Shown: positions 6,738-14,284, counted from the stretch's first letter. The stretch: 14,284 nucleotides of DNA from Solirubrobacterales bacterium (GCA_025964065.1 JAOPZO010000437.1:1-14284), one strand, 5' to 3'. The notes: generated by a model not told the origin, from the sequence alone. Made by a program: numbers and translations.

Positions 6738-9700
6738 GTGATCACCGCCGCCCCCGCCGTTTCGCTCGACGACAAGTACCTCCTCCGCGAGGGCCGCATC
6801 TTCCTGTCCGGGGTGCAGGCGCTCGTGCGCGTGCCCTTCGACGTGCACCGCGCGGACGCTGCCGCGGGCCTCAACACCGGCACCTTCGTCTCGGGGTACC
6901 AGGGCTCGCCGCTCGGGACGCTCGACAAGGAGCTGCAGCGCAACGCGCGGCTCTGCGCGGAGCACGACCTCGTCCTGCAGCCCGCGGTGAACGAGGAGCT
7001 CGGGGCCACGGCGGTCTGGGGCTCCCAGCTCGTCCCGACGATCAAGGGGGCGCAGCGCGACGGGGTCGTGGGCTACTGGTACGGCAAGAACCCGGGCCTC
7101 GACCGCGCCGCGGACGCGATCCGCCACGCGAACATCTGCGGCGTCGGGCCCACGGGCGGCGCCGTCGCGCTCGTCGGCGACGACCCGTCCTGCAAGAGCT
7201 CGACGCTCCCGAGCGCGAGCGAGCCCATGCTCGCCTCGCTGCTCCTGCCGACGCTCTGGCCCGGGAACGTGCAGGAGGTCCTCGACCTGGGCCGCCACGC
7301 GGTCGCGCTCTCCCGCGCCTCGGGCCTGTGGACGGGCTTCAAGGTCGTCACGAACGTCGCCGACGCGGCGGGAACCGCGGAGGTCTCGCCGGACCGCGTC
7401 GTGCCGGTCATGCCCGAGCTCCTGCGCGGCGGCAAGCCCTACCGGCACAAGCCGAACCCGGTGATGCTCGCGCCCGACTCGCTCATCTCCGAGCGCAACC
7501 TCTTCGACGTGCGGCTCGAGATCGCGAAGGCGTACTCGCGCCTGAACGGCTTGAACCGCGTGACGGTCGACGGGCCGGGCGCCTGGCTCGGGATCGCTGC
7601 CTCGGGCAAGACGTACGCGGACCTCACGCAGGCGTTCGACGACCTCGGGCTCGACGACGCGCAGCTCCGCGCCGCGGGCGTCCGCGTGCTGAAGATCGGG
7701 ATGCCCTGGCCCCTCGAGCAGCAGACCGTGCGCGAGTGGGGCGAGGGGCTCGAGGAGCTCCTCGTCGTCGAGGACAAGCTGCCCTTCCTCGAGACCGCGA
7801 TCAAGGACGCCATGTACGGCGTCTTCGAGCCGCCGCGGGTCGTCGGCAAGCGCGACGAGGAGGGCCGGATGCTGCTCCCCGCCGAGGGCGAGCTCGACAC
7901 GGACCTCATCGCCCGCGCGGTCGCCGGGCGCCTGCGCCTGCGCGGCATCCGGGTGGAGAGCGTCGTCGCGCGCATGGAGAAGCTCGAGCAGGCGCAGCGC
8001 GCGAAGCTCGTCCCGCTTCCCGTCGTCCGCACCCCGTTCTTCTGCTCGGGCTGCCCGCACAACTCCTCGACGGTCGCGGCCGACGACGCGCTCGTCGGCG
8101 CCGGGATCGGCTGCCACACGATGGTGCTGCTGAACCGCGAGGGCCACGGCACGATCACCGGCATCACGCAGATGGGCGGCGAGGGGGCGCAGTGGATCGG
8201 CATGTCGCCGTGGGTGGAGCAGGACCACTTCGTCCAGAACCTCGGGGACGGGACGTTCCACCACTCGGGCTCGCTCGCGGTCCGCGCGTCCGTGGCCGCA
8301 GGCACGAACGTCACCTACAAGCTGCTCGCGAACGGCACGGTCGCGATGACCGGCGCGCAGGCGATCGAGGGCGGCATGACCGTCCCCGAGCTCACCCACT
8401 GGTTCGCGCTCGAGGGGGTGAGCCGGATCGTCGTGACCACGGAGGACACCTCGCGCTACGACGGCGTCGAGCTCTCCCCGATCGCCTCGGTCCGCCCGCG
8501 CGAGCACATGCTCGCCGTCCAGGAGGAGCTCGCGAAGGTCGAGGGCACGACCGTGCTCCTCCACGACCAGGCGTGCGCGGCGGAGAACCGCCGTCTGCGC
8601 AAGCGCGGCAAGCTCGAGGAGCCCAAGCAGCGCGTCGTCATCAACGAGCGGGTCTGCGAGGGCTGCGGCGACTGCGGCGTGAAGAGCTCCTGCCTGAGCG
8701 TGCTGCCCCTCGAGACGGAGTTCGGGCGCAAGACCCAGATCCACCAGGCGTCGTGCAACAAGGACTTCTCCTGCCTCGAGGGCGACTGCCCCTCGTTCCT
8801 CACGGTGATCCCCGGGGCGAAGGCGAAGCACGTCACGCCGGCGCCGCCCGCGGACCTGCCGGAGCCCGAGGTCCTCGTGGACCCGCGAGACTTCACGCTG
8901 CGCATGATCGGCATCGGCGGCACGGGGGTCGTGACGGTCTCGCAGGTGCTCTCGATGGCGGCGCACCTGGAGGGCAAGCACTCCTGGGGCCTCGACCAGA
9001 CCGGCCTCTCGCAGAAGGGCGGCCCGGTCGTCTCCGACGTGCGGCTCTCCACGGAGCCCATCCGCGGCTCGAACAAGGCGAGCGCCGCCCACGTCGACCT
9101 GTACCTCGGCTTCGACCTCCTCGGGGCCGCGAACCCGAAGAACCTGCAGACGGCGGACCCGGACCGCACGCTCGCGGTCGTCTCGACCGCTGCGGTCCCC
9201 ACGGGCAGGATGGTCGTCGACACGTCCGTGCGCTTCCCCGCGCTGGCGGAGCCCGTCGCGGCGATCGAGGGGCAGACGCGAAGCGCGTTCTTCCTGGACG
9301 CGCAGGCGCTGAGCGAGCGGCTCTTCGACGACCACATGCCGGCGAACATGATCGCGATGGGCGCTGCGTTCCAGCGCGGCGCGCTGCCGGTGAGCGCCGC
9401 CTCGATGGAGGCCGCGATCCGCCTCAACGGCGCCGCGGTGGAGAAGAACCTCACCGCGTTCGCCTGGGGCCGCGCGTGCGTCGCGGCGCCCGACGCGGTC
9501 GCCGCGCTCACGCCGCCGCCGACGACCGTCGTCTCCACGGGGCCGTCGCCGGAGAGCCGGGCGCTCGTCGCGCGCGTCGGCGCTCCCGCGGGCTCCGAGC
9601 TCGAGCGCCTGTTGGAGCTGCGCGTGCCCGAGCTCGTGGCGTACCAGTCGGCCGCGTACGCCTCGCGGTACGTCGCGTTCGTCGCCGAGGTCCGCGGCCG

Positions 9701-10256
9701 GGCCGGGGACGGGCCGATCACGGAGGCCGTGGCGCGGATGCACTTCAAGCTCCTCGCGTACAAGGACGAGTACGAGGTCGCGCGCCTGCACCTCGACGCG
9801 GTCGAGAACGCGCGGATCCGGGCCGAGCACGGGGAGGACGCGGAGATCCGCTTCCACCTGCACCCGCCCCTGCTGCGCGCGCTCGGGATGGAGCAGAAGC
9901 TCGAGCTCGGCGAGTGGTTCGTGCCCGCGTTCCGCAGCCTGCGCCGCATGAAGCGCCTGCGCGGGACGAAGCTCGACCCGTTCGGCCGGGCCGAGGTCCG
10001 CCGCGTCGAGCGTGCCCTGCCCGGCGAGTACGAGGCGGCGATGCGCGGGGCGCTCGCGCACCTCGCGCCGGCCGTCGCGCCGCTCGTGGCCGAGCTCGCA
10101 GAGCTCCCGGACGTCATCCGGGGCTACGAGGACATCAAGCTCGCGAACGTCGCGCGCTGGCGCGCCGAGACCGCGGCGCTGGCCGCCCGGATCGCGGAGG
10201 GCGCGGCGCCTGCGGCGCCCGCGTCGTTCGTGCTGCCGTTCACGCCGGTGCGCTGA
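6738..10256 (+). CDS. Fused indolepyruvate:ferredoxin oxidoreductase (IorA-IorB fusion, 2-oxoacid oxidoreductase)
   Basis: The 1172-residue length is normal for the single-chain bacterial form. Order: an N-terminal pyrimidine-binding/transketolase-like region (GYQGSPLGTLDKEL near 55); a thiamine diphosphate domain with FFCSGCPHNSS (434-444) and GDG at 503-505 followed by Asn532; an iron-sulfur region with Cys640, 643, 646, 652, then 673, 679 and 684; and an IorB-like gamma domain opening with MIGIGGTGVV (723) and containing GLSQKGGPV. A C-terminal helical extension (about 960-1160, DUF6537-like) completes it. The reaction is oxidative decarboxylation of aryl-pyruvates (indolepyruvate, phenylpyruvate) with CoA to the aryl-acetyl-CoA, reducing ferredoxin. 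The exact substrate is not visible and branched-chain 2-oxoacids are possible. GGAGAG lies 5 nt before the GTG start. No ferredoxin, CoA-ligase or aminotransferase gene is adjacent. The GntR gene upstream is the likely regulator. Confidence 0.94.
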   Translation: MITAAPAVSLDDKYLLREGRIFLSGVQALVRVPFDVHRADAAAGLNTGTFVSGYQGSPLGTLDKELQRNARLCAEHDLVLQPAVNEELGATAVWGSQLVPTIKGAQRDGVVGYWYGKNPGLDRAADAIRHANICGVGPTGGAVALVGDDPSCKSSTLPSASEPMLASLLLPTLWPGNVQEVLDLGRHAVALSRASGLWTGFKVVTNVADAAGTAEVSPDRVVPVMPELLRGGKPYRHKPNPVMLAPDSLISERNLFDVRLEIAKAYSRLNGLNRVTVDGPGAWLGIAASGKTYADLTQAFDDLGLDDAQLRAAGVRVLKIGMPWPLEQQTVREWGEGLEELLVVEDKLPFLETAIKDAMYGVFEPPRVVGKRDEEGRMLLPAEGELDTDLIARAVAGRLRLRGIRVESVVARMEKLEQAQRAKLVPLPVVRTPFFCSGCPHNSSTVAADDALVGAGIGCHTMVLLNREGHGTITGITQMGGEGAQWIGMSPWVEQDHFVQNLGDGTFHHSGSLAVRASVAAGTNVTYKLLANGTVAMTGAQAIEGGMTVPELTHWFALEGVSRIVVTTEDTSRYDGVELSPIASVRPREHMLAVQEELAKVEGTTVLLHDQACAAENRRLRKRGKLEEPKQRVVINERVCEGCGDCGVKSSCLSVLPLETEFGRKTQIHQASCNKDFSCLEGDCPSFLTVIPGAKAKHVTPAPPADLPEPEVLVDPRDFTLRMIGIGGTGVVTVSQVLSMAAHLEGKHSWGLDQTGLSQKGGPVVSDVRLSTEPIRGSNKASAAHVDLYLGFDLLGAANPKNLQTADPDRTLAVVSTAAVPTGRMVVDTSVRFPALAEPVAAIEGQTRSAFFLDAQALSERLFDDHMPANMIAMGAAFQRGALPVSAASMEAAIRLNGAAVEKNLTAFAWGRACVAAPDAVAALTPPPTTVVSTGPSPESRALVARVGAPAGSELERLLELRVPELVAYQSAAYASRYVAFVAEVRGRAGDGPITEAVARMHFKLLAYKDEYEVARLHLDAVENARIRAEHGEDAEIRFHLHPPLLRALGMEQKLELGEWFVPAFRSLRRMKRLRGTKLDPFGRAEVRRVERALPGEYEAAMRGALAHLAPAVAPLVAELAELPDVIRGYEDIKLANVARWRAETAALAARIAEGAAPAAPASFVLPFTPVR

Positions 10257-10293
10257 GCGGGCGGGTCAAGCGCCGCGCCCCGGATGCCGATGG

Positions 10294-11790
10294 ATGGAGG
10301 TGGACATCTCCTCGCGACGTTCCCCCCTGCTCGCGCTCCTGGTCCTGGCGCTCCTCGCGCTCGTCGTCCCGCACGCCCACGCCGCCGCCGAGCAGCCGCC
10401 CATCGATCCCGGCAAGCTCGCCAAGGGCGCGAAGCGCATGATGTTCAAGTTCGGCCCGATCCACATCACCCCGGGCCAGAACACGATCGAGATCAAGCCG
10501 AACTTCGAGCGCCCGAAGGTCCCGGGCTACATCACGCGCTTCAAGCCCGACCTCATCCGCGCGGACGGCACCACGCCGCGGGTCGACATCCTGCACCTGC
10601 ACCACGGCGTCTGGCTCATCGACGGCAAGCCGACGTTCGCGGCGGGTGAGGAGAAGTCCATCGTCTCCTCGCCGCCCGGCTTCGGGCTGAAGTACACGCC
10701 GAAGCAGGCGTGGGCGATGAACTACATGGTCCACAACCTCATCACCTCGCCCGACACGGTCTACCTGACCTACGAGATCGACTTCATCCCGATGGGGAGG
10801 CCCGAGGCGAAGCGCATCACGCCCGTCACGACCCAGTGGCTCGACGCGGAGGGCGGGAAGGCCTACCCCGTCTTCGACGCCAAGCGCGAGCAGGCGAACG
10901 CGAGGGGCCGCATGACCTACCCCGACGACGTCCCGGACGCCTACGCGGGCGGCCCGCCGCGCAACGAGTGGACCGCGGACCGCGACCTCACGATCGTGCA
11001 GACCGTCGGCCACCTGCACCCGGGTGGCCTCGAGACGTTCCTCACCGCCCGCCGCGGCAACCGGACCGTCCGCCTCTTCAGCTCCAAGGCGCACTACTGG
11101 GAGCCTGCCGGCGCGGTCTCCTGGGACGCCGCGATGACCGCGACGCCGCGCACCTGGAAGGTCGCGATCAGGCAGGGCGACGTCCTCGCGGTGCACGGCA
11201 CCTACGACGTCTCCAGGGCCTCCTGGTACGAGTCGATGGCGATCATGCCGCTCGCGGTGACCGCGAAGCCCGCGGGCGGCCTCGATCCGTTCGTCGCCTC
11301 GACGGACCGGCCCGGCGTGATCACCCACGGCCACCTGCCCGAGAACGACGTGCACGGCGGCGGCCCGCCGACCCTGCCCGACATGACGAAGGTCCTCGAC
11401 GGCCCCGTCTCGGACACGCGCGTGACGATCAGCTCGTTCGTCTACGGCCAGGGCTCGATGTCCCTGTCCGGGATGCCGGGCCGCCCGCCCGTCGTGCGGA
11501 AGGGGACGAGCGTGAAGTTCTTCAACGCCGACGCGAGGAAGAGCCGGAACATCTTCCACACGATCACCGCGTGCAAGTCGCCCTGCAACAAGACGACGGG
11601 CATCGCGTACCCGCTCGCCGACGGGCCCGTCGACTTCGACTCGGGGGAGCTCGGCTTCGGCCCGCGGAACTTCACCGCCGCCGCGAACGTCGCCGAGTGG
11701 GACACCCCGAAGGACCTCCCGAGCGGCACCTACACGTACTTCTGCCGGGTCCACCCGTTCATGCGCGGGGCGTTCCGGGTCAAGGACTGA
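10294..11790 (+). CDS. Secreted multicopper protein: PHM-like two-copper monooxygenase core fused to an amicyanin-type cupredoxin
   Basis: About 498 residues. A signal peptide (arginines at 8-9, hydrophobic core 12-25, AHA/AAA site near 28-32) directs it outside the membrane. Residues about 45-325 follow the layout of peptidylglycine alpha-hydroxylating monooxygenase: His103-His104 in DILHLHHGVWLI match its HH pair, His147 in YMVHNL its third CuH histidine, His240 and His242 in VGHLHPGG its HxH pair, and Met315 in WYESMAIM its CuM methionine, preceded by GDVLAVHGTYD. A histidine-rich linker THGHLPENDVHGG (344-356) follows. The C-terminal domain (about 385-498) is a cupredoxin with His422 and Cys484-x2-His487-x2-Met490 in YFCRVHPFMRG, the short ligand loop of amicyanin. 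Cys426 and Cys430 may pair. The PHM disulfide cysteines are missing. The ATG at 10294 is 37 bp after the oxidoreductase stop, so co-transcription is possible. Substrate unknown; the PHM assignment is by eye. Confidence 0.78.
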   Translation: MEVDISSRRSPLLALLVLALLALVVPHAHAAAEQPPIDPGKLAKGAKRMMFKFGPIHITPGQNTIEIKPNFERPKVPGYITRFKPDLIRADGTTPRVDILHLHHGVWLIDGKPTFAAGEEKSIVSSPPGFGLKYTPKQAWAMNYMVHNLITSPDTVYLTYEIDFIPMGRPEAKRITPVTTQWLDAEGGKAYPVFDAKREQANARGRMTYPDDVPDAYAGGPPRNEWTADRDLTIVQTVGHLHPGGLETFLTARRGNRTVRLFSSKAHYWEPAGAVSWDAAMTATPRTWKVAIRQGDVLAVHGTYDVSRASWYESMAIMPLAVTAKPAGGLDPFVASTDRPGVITHGHLPENDVHGGGPPTLPDMTKVLDGPVSDTRVTISSFVYGQGSMSLSGMPGRPPVVRKGTSVKFFNADARKSRNIFHTITACKSPCNKTTGIAYPLADGPVDFDSGELGFGPRNFTAAANVAEWDTPKDLPSGTYTYFCRVHPFMRGAFRVKD

Positions 11791-12679
11791 CGGCCCGGAG
11801 CGCCGCGAGCACGGCGGCGACCGCGGGCCGCGCGGCCGCGCCCTCGCGGGTGATCGCATGGACCTCGCGGTGGGTGCCGCTTCCCGCGAGGGAGCGGACG
11901 GCGATCGTCGGGTCCCCGCGACGGAGCGCGAGCTCGGGCAGCAGCGTGACCGCGCCGGCCTGGCGGACCATCTCGAGCAGCACGACGACGTCCGTCGAGC
12001 GATGGCGGAGGTCCGGCTCGAAGCCGCCGCGCTCGCGGCAGGTGCGCAGGAGCATCGCGTGGTGGCCCGTGCCCGCGTCGGAGATCGCCCACGCGGCGTC
12101 GCGCAGGCGCTCGAGCGGCACGGTTCGGCGCGTGGCGAGCGGGTGGTCGGCGCGCAGGACGAGCAGGAGCTCCTCGCGCAGGAGCCGCTCGCGGTGCAGC
12201 CCCGCGAGGCGCGGGCGGGGCATGCCGTCGTACTCGTCGGCGAGCGCGACGTCCACCGCGCCGAGCCGGAGCGCCGGGAGCGCCGTCTCGACCTCGACCT
12301 CGGCGACCTCCACCCGCACGCCCGGCGCCTGGGTGGCGAGCCGCGCGAGCGCCGGCAGCGCCAGGCGCAGGACCGCCGACTGGAAGCCCGCGACCCGCAC
12401 GGTCCCCGCGACCGTGCCGGACGCCGCGGCGAGCTCGGCCTCCGCCGCCTCGACCTGGGCGAGGAGCGCGTCGGCGTGGCGGACCAGGACGTGGGCGGCG
12501 TCGGTGAGCCGGACGCCGCGGCCCGCGGGCTCGAGGAGCTTCGTCCCCGCCTCGCGCTCGAGCGTCGCGAGCCCCTGGGACACGGCCGAGGGCGTGTAGT
12601 CGAGCGCGTGCGCGACGGCGCCGAGGGTGCCGCGGGCCTCGAGCTCACGGAGCATCCGGAGGCGCTGGAGGTCGAGCAT
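11780..12679 (-). CDS. LysR-family transcriptional regulator
   Basis: 299 residues, the normal length. The N-terminal winged helix-turn-helix (about 1-60) reads LRMLRELEARGTLGAVAHAL then YTPSAVSQGLATLEREAGTKLLE, the standard LysR recognition region. It is followed by a linker helix and a periplasmic-binding-protein-like effector domain (about 90-295) with VRVAGFQSAVLRLALPAL and DVALADEYDG. The ATG at 12679 has GATGCT exactly 6 nt upstream, suggesting a leaderless message. It diverges from the EamA transporter gene across 80 bp, so autoregulation plus control of the transporter by a shared site is the expected arrangement. Its 3' end overlaps the copper protein gene, read on the other strand, by 11 bp, with no terminator between them. 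The effector is unknown, perhaps an amino acid or other exported metabolite. Confidence 0.93.
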   Translation of the reverse strand: MLDLQRLRMLRELEARGTLGAVAHALDYTPSAVSQGLATLEREAGTKLLEPAGRGVRLTDAAHVLVRHADALLAQVEAAEAELAAASGTVAGTVRVAGFQSAVLRLALPALARLATQAPGVRVEVAEVEVETALPALRLGAVDVALADEYDGMPRPRLAGLHRERLLREELLLVLRADHPLATRRTVPLERLRDAAWAISDAGTGHHAMLLRTCRERGGFEPDLRHRSTDVVVLLEMVRQAGAVTLLPELALRRGDPTIAVRSLAGSGTHREVHAITREGAAARPAVAAVLAALRAVSP

Positions 12680-12685
12680 CCGTGA

Positions 12686-12691
12686 AGCATC
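12686..12691 (-). promoter_or_regulatory. -10-like GATGCT of the LysR gene (leaderless)
   Basis: On the minus strand GATGCT ends 6 nt before the ATG at 12679. The identical hexamer with identical spacing precedes the rhomboid gene at 13663-13668. Confidence 0.4.
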
Positions 12692-12711
12692 GCTGATCGG
12701 TGAGAGACAGG

Positions 12712-12734
12712 AACGGTCACTGGACGTTCACGTT
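12712..12734. promoter_or_regulatory. Imperfect inverted repeat in the LysR/EamA spacer
   Basis: The 23 bp region has symmetric outer arms AACG and CGTT and inner AC and GT. It lies about 25 bp before the transporter start and 32 bp before the LysR start, where a LysR tetramer site would be expected. The symmetry is partial, so this is only a candidate. Confidence 0.25.
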
Positions 12735-12759
12735 CGGGGGCGGGACCATCTCGGGGTCG

Positions 12760-13641
12760 ATGGGTCTCCTCCTCTGCCTCACCTCCGCCGCCAGCTTCGG
12801 CACCCTCGCGATCTTCGCGACGCTCGCCTACGACGACGGCGCGGGGCCCGTCGGGCTGCTCGCGGTCCGCTTCGTCGTGGCCGCCGTGCTGTTCTGGGCG
12901 GTCCTGCTGCTCCGGCGTCGCGCGGCGTTCGCGCGGGTCACCCGCCGGCAGGTCCTGGGGGCGCTCGCGCTCGGCGGCGTGGGCTACACGACGCAGTCCG
13001 CCCTCTTCTTCGCCGCGCTCGAGCGCCTCGATCCCGCGCCGCTCTCGCTCGTCCTCTACACCTACCCCGTGCTCGTGACGCTCGCGGCGATCGCGCTGCG
13101 ACGCGAGCAGGCGAGCCCGCGGCGCGCGGCGGCGCTGCTCGCCGCGAGCGTCGGCGTGACGCTCGTGCTCCTCGGCGCCGGGAGCGGCGCCATCGACGGC
13201 GTGGGCGCCGCCATGGGCTTCGGCGCGGCCGTGACCTACACCGCGTACATCCTCGTGGCGGACGGGCCGCTCGCGGGGATCCCGCCGCTCGTGCTCTCCG
13301 CGCTCGTGTGCACGGGCGCGGCGGTCGTGTTCCTCGTCACGGGCGGGCTGGCGGGCGCGATCGACGTCGGGTCGGGCGCCGGGCCGGCGTGGCTCGTGCT
13401 CACGGGGCTCTTCAGCGTCTCGGCGATCCTCTGCTTCTTCGCGGGCCTCCGCCGCGTGGGGCCGTCGACGGCGTCGATCCTCTCGACGGCCGAGCCGCTC
13501 ACCACGGTCGTGCTCGCGTTCGCGGTGCTCGGCGACGGGCTGGCGCTCGCGCAGCTCGCCGGCGGCGGGCTCGTGCTCGCGGCGGTGGTCGTCCTCGCGC
13601 GCGCCCCGCGCCCGCGGGTGCTGGGCGCCTGCCCCGCATAG
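12760..13641 (+). CDS. EamA/DMT-superfamily transporter
   Basis: 293 residues arranged as two EamA repeats with ten predicted membrane helices. Clear examples are GLLLCLTSAASFGTLAIFA, PLSLVLYTYPVLVTLAAIAL, GVGAAMGFGAAVTYTAYILV and STASILSTAEPLTTVVLAFAV. The YTYPVLVTL segment ending repeat one and the STAEPLTTVVLAF segment near the end of repeat two are the conserved EamA positions. Members move amino acids, nucleobases or other metabolites across the inner membrane, mostly outward; the substrate here cannot be told. The ATG at 12760 is chosen because it starts just before helix 1, whereas a GTG at 12700 would add 20 polar residues. A LysR gene diverges from it and is the likely regulator. A short gap separates it from the rhomboid gene on the same strand. 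Confidence 0.9.
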   Translation: MGLLLCLTSAASFGTLAIFATLAYDDGAGPVGLLAVRFVVAAVLFWAVLLLRRRAAFARVTRRQVLGALALGGVGYTTQSALFFAALERLDPAPLSLVLYTYPVLVTLAAIALRREQASPRRAAALLAASVGVTLVLLGAGSGAIDGVGAAMGFGAAVTYTAYILVADGPLAGIPPLVLSALVCTGAAVVFLVTGGLAGAIDVGSGAGPAWLVLTGLFSVSAILCFFAGLRRVGPSTASILSTAEPLTTVVLAFAVLGDGLALAQLAGGGLVLAAVVVLARAPRPRVLGACPA

Positions 13642-13662
13642 GAGGACTTGAAGCGGCGCTGC

Positions 13663-13668
13663 GATGCT
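13663..13668 (+). promoter_or_regulatory. -10-like GATGCT of the rhomboid gene (leaderless)
   Basis: GATGCT ends exactly 6 nt before the ATG at 13675. An AGGAGG at 13640-13645 is too close to an in-frame TTG (13648) and too far from the ATG to serve either well, which favours the leaderless reading. Confidence 0.4.
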
Positions 13669-13674
13669 GGGCGC

Positions 13675-14280
13675 ATGGAGAAGCGCACGCAGCAGAAGGA
13701 GGGCCTGCTCGTCGTCGCGGCGATGGTCGCGCTGATGTGGGTCCTCGAGGTCGTCGACGCGATCGTGAACCACCGCCTCGACCGCTACGGCATCGAGCCG
13801 CGCAGCGTCGACGGGCTCCCCGAGGTCGTCTCGGCGCCGTTCCTCCACCTGGGCTTCGACCACCTCGTCTCGAACACCGTGCCGTTCGCCGTGATGGGTG
13901 CCGCGATCGCGCTCGGCGGCGCGCTCCGCGTGCTGAGCGTCACCGCGATCGTCGGCCTGGTGAGCGGGGTCGGCGTCTGGCTCGTCGCGCCCGAGGGCAC
14001 GACGACGCTCGGCGCGAGCGGGCTCGTCTTCGGCTACGCGACCTACCTCCTGTTCCGCGGCCTCTTCAACCGCAGCGCGCTCGAGATCGCGATCGGCGTG
14101 GTCGTCGGCGCGGTCTGGGGCACGGCGCTCCTCGGGGGCCTGCTCCCGCAGGACGGCATCTCGTGGCAGGCCCACGTCTTCGGCGCCGTCGGCGGGATCG
14201 CCGCCGCGCGGCTGCTCGCCCGGGACCGTCGCGGCGCCGCTTCCGGCGGAACCCTGGCGGGTCCGCGCCTTCCGGCCTGA
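13675..14280 (+). CDS. Rhomboid-family intramembrane serine protease
   Basis: 201 residues with about six membrane helices, the first at about residues 7-30. The rhomboid features are all present: the His63-x3-Asn67 motif in HLGFDHLVSN, catalytic Ser115 in LGASGLVFG, and catalytic His167 in WQAHVFGAVGG. The 52-residue distance between Ser and His is normal for bacterial enzymes such as GlpG. These proteases cut membrane proteins within or next to the lipid bilayer; the target is unknown. There is no cytosolic zinc-ribbon or repeat domain, so this is the minimal form with a short charged, disordered tail. The ATG is preferred over an in-frame TTG at 13648 because of the upstream -10-like hexamer. 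The gene ends 4 bp before the window edge, 33 bp downstream of the transporter gene, and could be partly co-transcribed with it. Confidence 0.92.
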   Translation: MEKRTQQKEGLLVVAAMVALMWVLEVVDAIVNHRLDRYGIEPRSVDGLPEVVSAPFLHLGFDHLVSNTVPFAVMGAAIALGGALRVLSVTAIVGLVSGVGVWLVAPEGTTTLGASGLVFGYATYLLFRGLFNRSALEIAIGVVVGAVWGTALLGGLLPQDGISWQAHVFGAVGGIAAARLLARDRRGAASGGTLAGPRLPA

Positions 14281-14284
14281 GCGG

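Noticed and set aside
5694..10061. A 1455-residue open frame on the minus strand across the GntR and oxidoreductase genes
   Set aside because: Its translation is a run of Arg, Ala, Val, Leu, Glu and Asp with no domain pattern, the usual opposite-strand shadow in very GC-rich DNA. The plus-strand genes here have full, recognisable families.
6738..11790. A functional operon of the indolepyruvate oxidoreductase and the copper protein
   Set aside because: The 37 bp gap allows co-transcription, but one is a cytosolic iron-sulfur enzyme and the other a secreted copper protein. No shared pathway is evident, so I do not claim a link.
10240..14175. A 1311-residue minus-strand open frame across the copper protein, LysR and transporter region
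   Set aside because: It is low in complexity and matches no family, while well-defined proteins occupy the same stretch in other frames.
1..14284. Mobile elements, CRISPR arrays, prophage genes or riboswitches
   Set aside because: No repeated spacers, transposase or integrase motifs, phage structural genes or recognisable riboswitch folds were seen. Composition is even throughout.

Overview
This window is a 14.3 kb piece of very GC-rich bacterial chromosome with dense, mostly single-gene transcription units. Codon use, weak or absent ribosome binding sites, TANNNT-type -10 boxes placed directly before start codons, and the gene families present point to an actinobacterium. My best inference is class Thermoleophilia (Solirubrobacterales-like); this rests on family resemblance and not on a marker gene. 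No integrase, transposase, CRISPR array, phage gene or base-composition break was seen, so it reads as ordinary chromosome.

Left part (1-3019): a GNAT acetyltransferase cut by the window edge (minus strand) diverges from an M29-family metallo-aminopeptidase (plus). Their 149 bp spacer holds a perfect 20 bp palindrome and a second 13 bp inverted repeat. A tRNA-Ser(GGA) follows, then a small 84-residue conserved protein on the minus strand, which diverges from a secreted trypsin-like serine protease ending in a GC-rich hairpin.

Middle (3104-10256): a large orphan sensor kinase carries its histidine-kinase core at the N-terminus, followed by PAS, two GAF and a degenerate GGDEF domain. Then comes a FadR-type GntR regulator and, 66 bp downstream behind its own promoter and operator-like repeats, a fused indolepyruvate:ferredoxin oxidoreductase. 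The regulator probably controls this 2-oxoacid oxidoreductase, which would feed aryl-pyruvates from aromatic amino acid breakdown into acyl-CoA.

Right part (10294-14284): the most unusual gene encodes a secreted protein of about 498 residues. It appears to join a peptidylglycine-monooxygenase-like two-copper core, with all six expected copper ligands recognisable, to a C-terminal amicyanin-type cupredoxin domain. It converges on and overlaps a LysR regulator by 11 bp. The LysR gene diverges from an EamA/DMT exporter gene, a common regulator-transporter pairing. A rhomboid intramembrane protease closes the window.

Five genes share an NANNNT hexamer exactly 6 nt before the start codon, as expected for leaderless transcripts. 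No gene-free stretch exceeds 150 bp.
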